From contig CALVYP010000002.1 in the NCBI GenBank assembly GCA_944372365.1, forward strand, positions 185,369-249,368: 64,000 nucleotides of DNA. Direction: 5' to 3'. This document shows, piece by piece, positions 37,924-45,116 of the stretch. The translations under genes and the position numbers were made by a program. The notes beneath the pieces were generated by a model that saw nothing but the letters and a program-made list of their open reading frames with translations, was not told the DNA's origin and made no database searches. Every line of letters starts with the position of its first letter. Within the stretch, counting starts at the first letter, position 1. The stretch comes from an uncultured Clostridia bacterium (GTDB lineage: Bacteria > Bacillota > Clostridia > Christensenellales > UBA1242).

Positions 37924-37965
37924 ACAACTTAGCATGCAAAACATAAAAATATTGCATTTCTTGTG

Positions 37966-38003
37966 TTTATTATGTCATACATAATACTATATATTGTGTT
38001 ATA
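37966..38003 (-). repeat. Palindromic intergenic repeat, copy c
   Basis: TATTATG (37968-37974) and CATAATA (37980-37986) flank a 5-nt centre, followed by CTATATATTGTGTT. The 15-mer at 37980-37994 (CATAATACTATATAT) is repeated exactly at 50448-50462. It lies between serS and the recombinase gene, which read away from each other. Confidence 0.7.
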
Positions 38004-38010
38004 AATTTGT

Positions 38011-38039
38011 TTTACTTTTTTAAAATTATAATGTATAAT
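38011..38039 (+). promoter_or_regulatory. Promoter of the tyrosine recombinase gene
   Basis: TTTACT (38011-38016), 17-nt spacer, TATAAT (38034-38039); a second TATAAT is at 38027-38032. The -10 ends 6 nt before the ATG, so the message is likely leaderless. Confidence 0.7.
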
Positions 38040-38045
38040 AAAAAC

Positions 38046-39074
38046 ATGAAATCGCTTACATACTTTGAAAAAAGAGATATAGCAAATCAAAGAAAAATTA
38101 GAAAGCAAATTGCAAACCTGCCCGACTTTTGTTATGACTTTTTTATCGGCATTGAAAGCAACTCTTCTTCTCTAACACGAGTCAACTATGCCATGGATCT
38201 TAATATATTTTTTGACTATTTGGCAGATTTATTGCACAAAGATAAAAAATCCATCACTCTTGACGATTTAAGCAATTTAAAATCTAATCAAATTGAGCAA
38301 TATCTTTCACATTTAAGCTTTTATGAGCTTGAAGGAAAAGTTATCAAAAATGGCGAGCGCGGAAAAGCACGAAAACTCGCTTCTGTGCGCAGTTTGTTTA
38401 AATATCTGTTTAACCACGATTTAATTGCAGCAAATGTTGCAAGCAAGGTGCAAACACCAAAACTTCACAACAAAGAAATAATCCGCCTTGAGCCGGATGA
38501 AGTAAGCCGCATGCTTGATGCCGTGGCTTCCAACAACACCTTCTCTCATCGTCAAAAGGCCTACAACATCAACACAAAGGAGCGCGACAATGCGCTTGTC
38601 ACCTTGTTTTTAGGCACTGGAATTCGTATCAGCGAATGCGTTGGGCTGAATGTGGAAGATTTTGACTTTTCGCAAAATGCCTTTAAAGTTACGCGAAAAG
38701 GCGGAAACCAAACAGTTTTATATTTTTCTAAGGAAGTGGCAGACGCCCTTAAAATATGGCTGAAAAAGCGCAAGACTTTGGGAATCGACGAAAATGAGCA
38801 TGCCATGTTTATAAGCCTGCAAAAGCGCAGGATCAGCACTCGCGCGGTTGAAAATTTGGTTAAAAAATTCGCGCAAGAAGCAACTCCGCTTAAAAAAATC
38901 TCTCCGCACAAGCTTAGAAGCACTTTTGGCACAAACCTTTATCGTGAAACCAAGGATATTTATATAGTTGCAGATGTGTTGGGTCATAAAGATGTAAACA
39001 CCACCAAAAAACACTATGCGGCAATCAGCGAAGATATGCGTAAAAATGTTGCAAATAAAGTTAAAATAAATTAA
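38046..39074 (+). CDS. Tyrosine recombinase (XerC/XerD-like)
   Basis: 342-aa site-specific recombinase with the N-terminal SAM-like domain (TRVNYAMDLNIFFDYL) and a complete catalytic set: Arg in GTGIRISEC, Lys in TRKGG, His-Arg in HKLRSTF, His in LGHKDVNTTKKH and Tyr in HYAAIS. It is most like housekeeping Xer proteins that resolve chromosome dimers. No phage or transposon genes lie nearby. ATG at 38046 lacks a ribosome-binding site. A palindromic repeat lies about 45 nt upstream. Confidence 0.9.
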   Translation: MKSLTYFEKRDIANQRKIRKQIANLPDFCYDFFIGIESNSSSLTRVNYAMDLNIFFDYLADLLHKDKKSITLDDLSNLKSNQIEQYLSHLSFYELEGKVIKNGERGKARKLASVRSLFKYLFNHDLIAANVASKVQTPKLHNKEIIRLEPDEVSRMLDAVASNNTFSHRQKAYNINTKERDNALVTLFLGTGIRISECVGLNVEDFDFSQNAFKVTRKGGNQTVLYFSKEVADALKIWLKKRKTLGIDENEHAMFISLQKRRISTRAVENLVKKFAQEATPLKKISPHKLRSTFGTNLYRETKDIYIVADVLGHKDVNTTKKHYAAISEDMRKNVANKVKIN

Positions 39075-39092
39075 ATTGGCAGAATAAAAGTT

Positions 39093-39143
39093 TGCCTATT
39101 GCACACAATATAATTGTGAAGGAGAATTGCTTCACATTAGGCA
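39093..39143 (+). other. Structured intergenic region after the recombinase gene
   Basis: TGCCTA (39093-39098) pairs with TAGGCA (39138-39143). Inside, TGTGAAG/CTTCACA (39115-39121/39130-39136) forms a hairpin and CACAA/TTGTG (39104-39108/39114-39118) competes with it. It is followed directly by a terminator, so this could be a short structured RNA or a 3' UTR. TATAAT occurs at 39109-39114 without a fitting -35. Confidence 0.5.
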
Positions 39144-39144
39144 G

Positions 39145-39176
39145 AAAAAGAGCAAGATGCGGTTTGCTCTTTTTTT
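39145..39176. terminator. Bidirectional terminator between recombinase gene and spoIVB
   Basis: AAAGAGCAA (39147-39155) and TTGCTCTTT (39164-39172) with T-runs on both strands. Confidence 0.9.
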
Positions 39177-39184
39177 GCGCCATG

Positions 39185-40393
39185 TTAAATTTGATTTTCA
39201 ACCATCCAATCACTGTAAATTCCATAACCTTTTGTTGGATCGGACATAAACACATGTGTCACCGCCCCTATAAGTTTTCCGTCTTGGATTATCGGGCTTC
39301 CACTCATGCCCTGCACAATTCCGCCGGTAAGATTTAGCAAGCGCTCGTCTTTCACCCTAAACACCAAACTTTTATCGTTTGCCGCAGATTGATAATTGGC
39401 TTTTATAATTTCAATTTCATATTCTTCGCTAAGCCCGCTGATGTTTGAAACAATGTATGCTTTGCCCGGCTTAACCGAAAGCCTGCCGCCTATATAGCAT
39501 GTGAGATTTGGGTCTATAATGCCATCAAGGTTTTGCATTTTACCATACACGCCAAATTTGCTGTTTTTATATATTTCACCCATCGCCTGATCGCTTTGCA
39601 GAAAGCTGCATCTCAAACTGCCCGGGTTGTTTTTTTCACCCTTTTCAATGCCCAACAGCTTGCAGTTATAAATACTGCCACCTGTTGCAGATATGTTGTT
39701 TTCATTGTCAGTTATCGCATGCCCGAGCGCTGCAAAAGAATTGGTTTGCTTGTTGACATATGTCAGCGTGCCTATGCCAGAAACATCGTCCTTCACCCAT
39801 AACCCAAGTTTATATTTGCCCGTGTTTGCGTCTATTTCGCCCTTTATTATTGCGTGGTGCGGCTTGTTGTTGCGCAAAAAAGTTACATCAAAATCTTGTG
39901 AATCGCTTTCTTCAACTATATCACTGAGTTGTTTTAGCGAACAAATCTCGATGCCGTTTATTTGCGTGAGCAGGTCGCCTTCTTTAAATTTTTGAGTTTT
40001 TTGAGTTTGTTTGTAGCCATCTTGCGTTTCAACCATTTTTTCGTTTACAACTATTGCGCCCGACGATGAAAGGCTTATGCCAATCGGCGCTCCGCCAATG
40101 TAAACCTCCTCTTCTCCCGAGCATACCACCTTGACTTTTCTTATAGGAATAAATCCAAAAAGTTTGAAAATTACAACGCCTTCGCTTGGTTTATCTGTTG
40201 AGACTGTTTGATCATCTCTAAGCATCTGCGCGTTTACAAAACTGCCAAACATGCCAGATTTGTTGGCTTCGTCAATCTCCTGACTTGTTGCCATAAAGCC
40301 GTCTGGCAGCGAATAGATTTGCTTGAAGCCAATGTTGCCGACAAACAACAATACAATGGTTAAACAAACGCCAAACAACCACCATTTTTTCAT
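39185..40393 (-). CDS. spoIVB: SpoIVB serine peptidase (S55 family)
   Basis: Forespore-secreted protease that triggers pro-sigma-K processing. N-terminal membrane anchor (WWLFGVCLTIVLLFVGNIGF), PDZ domain (about residues 105-195, with GDLLTQINGIEI), then the S55 domain with the catalytic His in ALGHAITD and Ser in QGMSGSPIIQDGK (near 364). ATG at 40393 follows TTGGAGGAAAA; the longer open frame upstream overlaps recN and its terminator. 402 aa. recN-spoIVB is the usual order, but spo0A, normally next, is not here. Confidence 0.96.
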   Translation of the reverse strand: MKKWWLFGVCLTIVLLFVGNIGFKQIYSLPDGFMATSQEIDEANKSGMFGSFVNAQMLRDDQTVSTDKPSEGVVIFKLFGFIPIRKVKVVCSGEEEVYIGGAPIGISLSSSGAIVVNEKMVETQDGYKQTQKTQKFKEGDLLTQINGIEICSLKQLSDIVEESDSQDFDVTFLRNNKPHHAIIKGEIDANTGKYKLGLWVKDDVSGIGTLTYVNKQTNSFAALGHAITDNENNISATGGSIYNCKLLGIEKGEKNNPGSLRCSFLQSDQAMGEIYKNSKFGVYGKMQNLDGIIDPNLTCYIGGRLSVKPGKAYIVSNISGLSEEYEIEIIKANYQSAANDKSLVFRVKDERLLNLTGGIVQGMSGSPIIQDGKLIGAVTHVFMSDPTKGYGIYSDWMVENQI

Positions 40394-40407
40394 TTTTCCT
40401 CCAACAA

Positions 40408-40433
40408 AAAAACTATCCCAAAAGATAGTTTTT
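40408..40433. terminator. Terminator between recN and spoIVB
   Basis: AAAAACTATC (40408-40417) and GATAGTTTTT (40424-40433), loop CCAAAA. T-rich tails occur on either strand; it lies 14 nt before the spoIVB start, so it could attenuate read-through from recN. Confidence 0.8.
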
Positions 40434-40454
40434 GTTGCAAGATAAATTTTATTC

Positions 40455-42107
40455 TTATTTTCGCCTTCCTCTTTCAAAAAGCTGCTCGGCATTTGCAAGC
40501 ATAACATCGGTGATGTTGTTGCCGCCAATTATATGTGCAATTTCTTTGATTGCGTCCTTTCCCGACACGCATTGAGTTTTGCTGAAAGTTGAGTTTTGAT
40601 CGCTGAATTTTTCAACTTTTATAAACACATCACCAGCGCTGGCAACCTGTGGAAGGTGCGTGATTGCAAGCACTTGATCGCGCAAAGATATGCTTGAAAG
40701 TTTTGCCGCCATCATATTGCCAACTTCGCCGCTTATGCCGGAATCGATTTCATCAAAAAGCAATGTGCGTTCGTCTGTTTTAGAAGCAAACATGTTTTTC
40801 ATGGCAAGCATGATGCGGCTGCTCTCACCACCCGATGCGGTTTTTGCAAGATCTTTAAGCGCTTGGCCTTTGTTGGCTGAAAAAACAAAACTAACATCAT
40901 CAAAGCCGGTCGTCGACGGCTGTTTTCTTTCAAAATTAACTTCAAATCTGCTTCCAGCCATGCCGAGATCGCTGAATTCGCGCTCTAAGCCTTGTTTAAC
41001 TTTCTGTGCACCCTGCTGCCTGATTTGATGAATTTGCTCGCATAGAGATTGTATCTCCTGCATGATTTCTTGCTTTTGTTTTTCAAGTTTTGCAAGCCCG
41101 TCTTCTGCATCAATCAAATCGTCAAGGTTTTGTTTAAGCTGGTTAAGCTTGTTTAAAATCTCTTCTATTGTTGAGCCATACTTTCGTTTAAGCGACTTAA
41201 TTTTTACTTTACGCTCGTTTAATCTGTCAAGCTCGATTGGATCTGCTTGCGAATCCAAAAGTCTTTCTTTGATTTCACTTGTCACATCATCAAGCTCAAT
41301 CTGCGCACTTTCAATGCGATTTGCAAGTTCGTCAAAACCTGCGATATCACTCAGCTTGCTAAGCAATTTTGCACTAGAATTGAGATTGGAAAGAACTCCG
41401 CCAGCCGAAGAGAACATGCGCAAAACTTCATTCAAGTTTTCACCGATTTTTTCAGCACTCTCAAGAAGCTTAATTTTCTCATCCAGCATTTCATCTTCGC
41501 CCAGTTTAAGTTTGGCGTTTTCGATCTCTGCGATTTGATAGTTTAGCATATCCTTTTTATCTTCTCGCTGAGCAGCGTCGCCACCGAGTGCGGCAATTCG
41601 CTTTTGCACATCCTTGATTTCTTCAAACTTGCGAGCAAGCAAGGTTTTTAAATCACCAAAATCGCAAAACCTATCCAAAAGCATGAGGTGGTTTTTGCTT
41701 TTTAAAATGTCCATATTTTCGTGCTGAGTAAAGCTGTCCACAAGCGCCGCCGAAAGGTTTTTAATCATAGATTGCGGACACGGCGAGCCGTTTACTTTGC
41801 TTGACGAGCGCCCGTCTGCATGCAATGTGCGCGAGATGATGAGTTCGTTGTCATCCAAATCATTCTGTTGCAAAATTTCATGCACGGCAGAAGAAAGCGG
41901 TTGAAAAACTGCGTCAACACGCATAACATCTTCGCCAGTGCGAAGAAGCGACTTGTCAGTTTTAACTGATAACACAAAAAACAGAGCATCGAAAATTAAA
42001 CTTTTCCCTGCCCCTGTTTCACCTAAAATTACATTCAGCCCCCTGTCAAATTCAATCTCTTGCGATTTGAAGAGAGCAAGATTTTTTATAGTCAAACTTC
42101 TAAGCAT
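40455..42107 (-). CDS. recN: DNA repair protein RecN
   Basis: SMC-like ATPase acting early in double-strand break repair. Walker A GETGAGKSLIFDAL at residues about 30-43, two coiled-coil arms (about 150-370), signature TASGGESSRIMLAMKNM and Walker B TLLFDEIDSGISG, then ITHLPQVAS. 550 aa, complete. It follows argR by 11 nt, the standard argR-recN order. Confidence 0.97.
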   Translation of the reverse strand: MLRSLTIKNLALFKSQEIEFDRGLNVILGETGAGKSLIFDALFFVLSVKTDKSLLRTGEDVMRVDAVFQPLSSAVHEILQQNDLDDNELIISRTLHADGRSSSKVNGSPCPQSMIKNLSAALVDSFTQHENMDILKSKNHLMLLDRFCDFGDLKTLLARKFEEIKDVQKRIAALGGDAAQREDKKDMLNYQIAEIENAKLKLGEDEMLDEKIKLLESAEKIGENLNEVLRMFSSAGGVLSNLNSSAKLLSKLSDIAGFDELANRIESAQIELDDVTSEIKERLLDSQADPIELDRLNERKVKIKSLKRKYGSTIEEILNKLNQLKQNLDDLIDAEDGLAKLEKQKQEIMQEIQSLCEQIHQIRQQGAQKVKQGLEREFSDLGMAGSRFEVNFERKQPSTTGFDDVSFVFSANKGQALKDLAKTASGGESSRIMLAMKNMFASKTDERTLLFDEIDSGISGEVGNMMAAKLSSISLRDQVLAITHLPQVASAGDVFIKVEKFSDQNSTFSKTQCVSGKDAIKEIAHIIGGNNITDVMLANAEQLFERGRRK

Positions 42108-42118
42108 GTTAAACCCTT

Positions 42119-42571
42119 TTAACCAAGCATATCATTAAGCGCAACCACTGCATCAGAAGAAAGCGATGCGGAAGGAAAAACAAGCATAACTGTGTCGTCG
42201 CCACTGACTGCGCCAACAAGTTCGGTGAGATTGAGTTTGTCAATAAAACTGCAAACCGCCGAGCCCATACCTTTGATGGTTTTTACTGCAACAAGATTTA
42301 AAACACTTTTAACCGAAATTACGGCTTCGCGAAAAATTGCAACATATTTGTTTGAAATTTGTTGTTCGTCGCTGCCGATGATGGCGTATTTATACTTGCC
42401 AGAGGTTGACAAAATTTTGGTTAAGCCAAGCTCTTTGATATCTCTTGAAATGGTTGCTTGAGTGATATCAAAGTTTGCATTTTTAAGTTCTCTTGCCAAT
42501 TCGTCTTGGGTTTCAATCTCTTTTGTGGAGATAAGTTCCAAAATTTTTGACTGCCTTGCACTTCGTGCCAT
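42119..42571 (-). CDS. argR: Arginine repressor ArgR
   Basis: Arginine-responsive DNA-binding regulator. N-terminal winged helix (SRDIKELGLTKI recognition region) and C-terminal hexamerisation/arginine domain (GMGSAVCSFIDKL, GDDTVMLVFPS). ATG at 42571 is chosen because GGAGG lies 5 nt before it; an in-frame TTG at 42583 overlaps that site. 150 aa. ARG-box-like sites lie in its own promoter region. Confidence 0.94.
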   Translation of the reverse strand: MARSARQSKILELISTKEIETQDELARELKNANFDITQATISRDIKELGLTKILSTSGKYKYAIIGSDEQQISNKYVAIFREAVISVKSVLNLVAVKTIKGMGSAVCSFIDKLNLTELVGAVSGDDTVMLVFPSASLSSDAVVALNDMLG

Positions 42572-42622
42572 CTTGTCCTCCAAATTGCCAAATGCCTTTA
42601 TTTTAAAGGGATGTAGCGTTCT

Positions 42623-42730
42623 TGAATATTTATAAATTTATATTTATAAGTCAAGTTTTGATTATTATACAACATAATTTATAATTATGCAAGCGATTTT
42701 TGTATAATTATTCAATGAATTTTTATAACA
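42623..42730 (-). promoter_or_regulatory. argR promoter region with ARG-box-like sites
   Basis: On the minus strand TTGCAT (complement of 42687-42692), 17-nt spacer, TATAAT (complement of 42664-42669). Sites resembling the ARG box are TGTATAATTATTCA (42701-42714), the adjacent TGAATTTTTATAACA (42716-42730) and TGAATATTTATA (42623-42634). The rest of 42572-42849 is AT-rich with no gene apart from the thiI terminator. Confidence 0.65.
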
Positions 42731-42817
42731 ATTTGCTTTTATGCAATTTTATAAATTTGAATTTTATAAATATAACTGAGTATGCATAACGCAAAACTCG
42801 GAAAAAAATAGGGCAAG

Positions 42818-42837
42818 AAAAAACAGCCTTGCGGCTG
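42818..42837 (-). terminator. Intrinsic terminator after thiI
   Basis: Minus strand CAGCC-GCAA-GGCTG (42824-42837) followed by TTTTTT (complement of 42818-42823). Confidence 0.9.
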
Positions 42838-42849
42838 CCTAGTAAAATT

Positions 42850-44019
42850 TTACTGTTTCTTTATTGTGATAATCTCCTCGCCTGCCATACACTCATCCAC
42901 AAGTGCAGCAACATCAAGTTTTTCTTCTTCTGCCCTAGCCTTGTCAACCTTTGGTTTGATGACTGGGTTTTTTGGAAGAAAAACTGTGCAGCAATCTTCA
43001 TACGGCAGAATCGAAGTTTCAAAGGTGTTGATGTCTTTTGCAATTTTAACAATCTCTTCCTTATCCATTCCTATGCATGGCCTAAAAATTGGAAGTAAGT
43101 TGAGCGCGTCTTGTGTGACAGTCATGCTTTGCATTGTTTGACTTGCAACCTGCCCTAAACTCTCGCCCGTTACGATTGCGCCAAGCCCTTCGCGTTTTGC
43201 TATGATTTCAGCCACGCGCATCATAATGCGGCGCATGATTGTAATCATAAACTCAGGTGCGCACTTTGCATGAATTTCTTCCTGCACTTTGGTGAATGAA
43301 ATGCAATGCAATTTGATGTCATCAACATATTCGCAAAGCTCTTCGGCAAGCGTTATCACTTTTTGCTTGGCCTGCTGAGATGTGTAAGGATAGCTGTAAA
43401 AATGCACGGCTTGCAATTTAAGCCCGCGCTTTGACATCATATATCCAGCAACTGGGCTGTCTATTCCGCCTGAAAGCAGCAACAGCGCCTTGCCAGACGA
43501 TGAAAGCGGCAACCCACCTTGGCACTTGATGCTTTTATCAAAGATGTATGCCTTGCCGTTGTTGCGAATGTCCACAAAAATTGTGACTTGCGGTTGGTAG
43601 AGATCCACGCTGGCATTTGGATTGCAGCGCAGCACAATTTCACCAAGGTCGGCAGCAAACTGCATCGACGGAATCGCAAAACGCTTGTCGGCTCTGTTTA
43701 CATCAACTTTAAAGGTTTTATCGCCAATTTTGATCCTTGAAACATAATCGCCGATTGCTTCAACAGTTACATCAACTTCTTCCGCCACAGATAGAGAAAC
43801 TAAGCCAAAAACCTTTGAAAGCCTTTCAACAACTTCTTGTTCGCGATCGAAATCTGTCACCAAAATTCTACCGCGCGTTTTTTGAAGTTTATATTTAAGC
43901 CCTTCAAGTTTTTTGCGTATGTTAAACACAAGAATGCTTTCAAACATTCCCCTGTTTTCACCTTTTAAATAAAGTTCTCCCATCCTTAATAAAATGCTTT
44001 TCACTTTAATTTCTCCCAC
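42850..44019 (-). CDS. thiI: tRNA 4-thiouridine synthase ThiI
   Basis: Adenylates and thiolates U8 of tRNA using persulfide sulfur. THUMP domain (about residues 55-165) and PP-loop LLLSGGIDSPVAGYMMSKRG near residue 183. At 389 aa it lacks the C-terminal rhodanese domain, as in other Firmicutes forms. It overlaps the upstream cysteine desulfurase gene by 19 nt, a common pair in which the desulfurase supplies sulfur. Confidence 0.96.
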   Translation of the reverse strand: MGEIKVKSILLRMGELYLKGENRGMFESILVFNIRKKLEGLKYKLQKTRGRILVTDFDREQEVVERLSKVFGLVSLSVAEEVDVTVEAIGDYVSRIKIGDKTFKVDVNRADKRFAIPSMQFAADLGEIVLRCNPNASVDLYQPQVTIFVDIRNNGKAYIFDKSIKCQGGLPLSSSGKALLLLSGGIDSPVAGYMMSKRGLKLQAVHFYSYPYTSQQAKQKVITLAEELCEYVDDIKLHCISFTKVQEEIHAKCAPEFMITIMRRIMMRVAEIIAKREGLGAIVTGESLGQVASQTMQSMTVTQDALNLLPIFRPCIGMDKEEIVKIAKDINTFETSILPYEDCCTVFLPKNPVIKPKVDKARAEEEKLDVAALVDECMAGEEIITIKKQ

Positions 44020-45116
44020 AGCTGATAATAGGTTTGCTTTATTGTTTCGGCCGCCGAAACCACATCGGCATTGCTTAAACTTGCATCAAAACTAACCCTA
44101 ATTGCGCCTTTTATTTGCTGCACATTAAAGCCCATCGCTTCCAACACATGATTGCCCGCTTTTTTTGCAGAGCATGCGCTGCCCCTGCCAACAATCACCG
44201 ATTTTTCAAGCGCTCTGGTCAGCGTTTCGCCATTTACTCCATCAAACAAAAGCATGCAAATGTATGGGCTTGTGTTCTGCCCAACCACAGTTATCCTTTC
44301 ATCTTTAATATGTTGCAAAAACGCCTGTTTAAGCTGGCTTGCAATTTGATAGTTTTGCTCTATATTTTGAGCTTGCATCGCTTTTGCCATAGACATGATT
44401 GCAGGAACATTTTCTGTGCCAGAACGCAGACCGAACTCCTGTCCACCACCATACACCAAATTTTTGAGAGCGGCGTTGTTTTTAACATAAAGCGCGCCAA
44501 CACCCTTTGCTGCATGAAATTTATGCCCACTCAGCGAAAATAAATCCACATCAAACTCTTGCAAATTAAACGGCAGTTTGCACACAGCTTGAACGCCGTC
44601 CACATGCAACAGCGCATTTGGAGCGTGCCGCCTAACAATTTGGCTTACACGCGCAATATCGTTTATCACACCAGTGACATTGTTGACAAACATAACGCTC
44701 ACAAGCCTTGTTTTATCATTCAGCATGCTTTGCAAAGCGTCGTAATCTATCTCACCGCTTTTAGATAGTTTTACAAAATGCACAACCTTATCTTCATGCT
44801 TTAACGCATTCGCCAGATTAAAAACCGACGCATGTTCGCCAGCAGAAAACACATATTCCCACTTGCCTTGCCTGAGGCTGCCACGGATTGCCAAATTGTT
44901 GGCTTCGGTTGCCCCGCTTGTGAAAATTATGTCACCTTTATTTGCGCCAAGACACTTTTTTATTTGGCCTCTTGCAGCGTTTAAAGCAAGCGAAACATCA
45001 ATCGCAGGCTGATAGATTGCCGACGGATTATAAAAGTTGGAGCATGCATAATATTCATACTCTTTAAGTGCCTGCTCGCACATTTTGGTTGTCGCTGCGT
45101 TATCTAAATAAATCAT
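44001..45116 (-). CDS. Cysteine desulfurase (NifS/IscS family, ThiI partner)
   Basis: PLP enzyme that takes sulfur from cysteine. YLDNAATTKMCEQA at the start, ATEANNLAIRG, HVDGVQA, the PLP Lys in SLSGHKFHAAKG and the active-site Cys in GRGSACSAKKAG. 371 aa, complete. It overlaps pheT by 4 nt and thiI by 19 nt. The link to thiI indicates delivery of sulfur to tRNA. Confidence 0.94.
   Translation of the reverse strand: MIYLDNAATTKMCEQALKEYEYYACSNFYNPSAIYQPAIDVSLALNAARGQIKKCLGANKGDIIFTSGATEANNLAIRGSLRQGKWEYVFSAGEHASVFNLANALKHEDKVVHFVKLSKSGEIDYDALQSMLNDKTRLVSVMFVNNVTGVINDIARVSQIVRRHAPNALLHVDGVQAVCKLPFNLQEFDVDLFSLSGHKFHAAKGVGALYVKNNAALKNLVYGGGQEFGLRSGTENVPAIMSMAKAMQAQNIEQNYQIASQLKQAFLQHIKDERITVVGQNTSPYICMLLFDGVNGETLTRALEKSVIVGRGSACSAKKAGNHVLEAMGFNVQQIKGAIRVSFDASLSNADVVSAAETIKQTYYQLWEKLK

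Noticed and set aside
38046-39074. Integrase of a prophage or integrative element
   Set aside because: No phage, relaxase or excisionase genes, no tRNA end duplication nearby; neighbours are core genes. The Xer-like sequence fits a housekeeping enzyme better.
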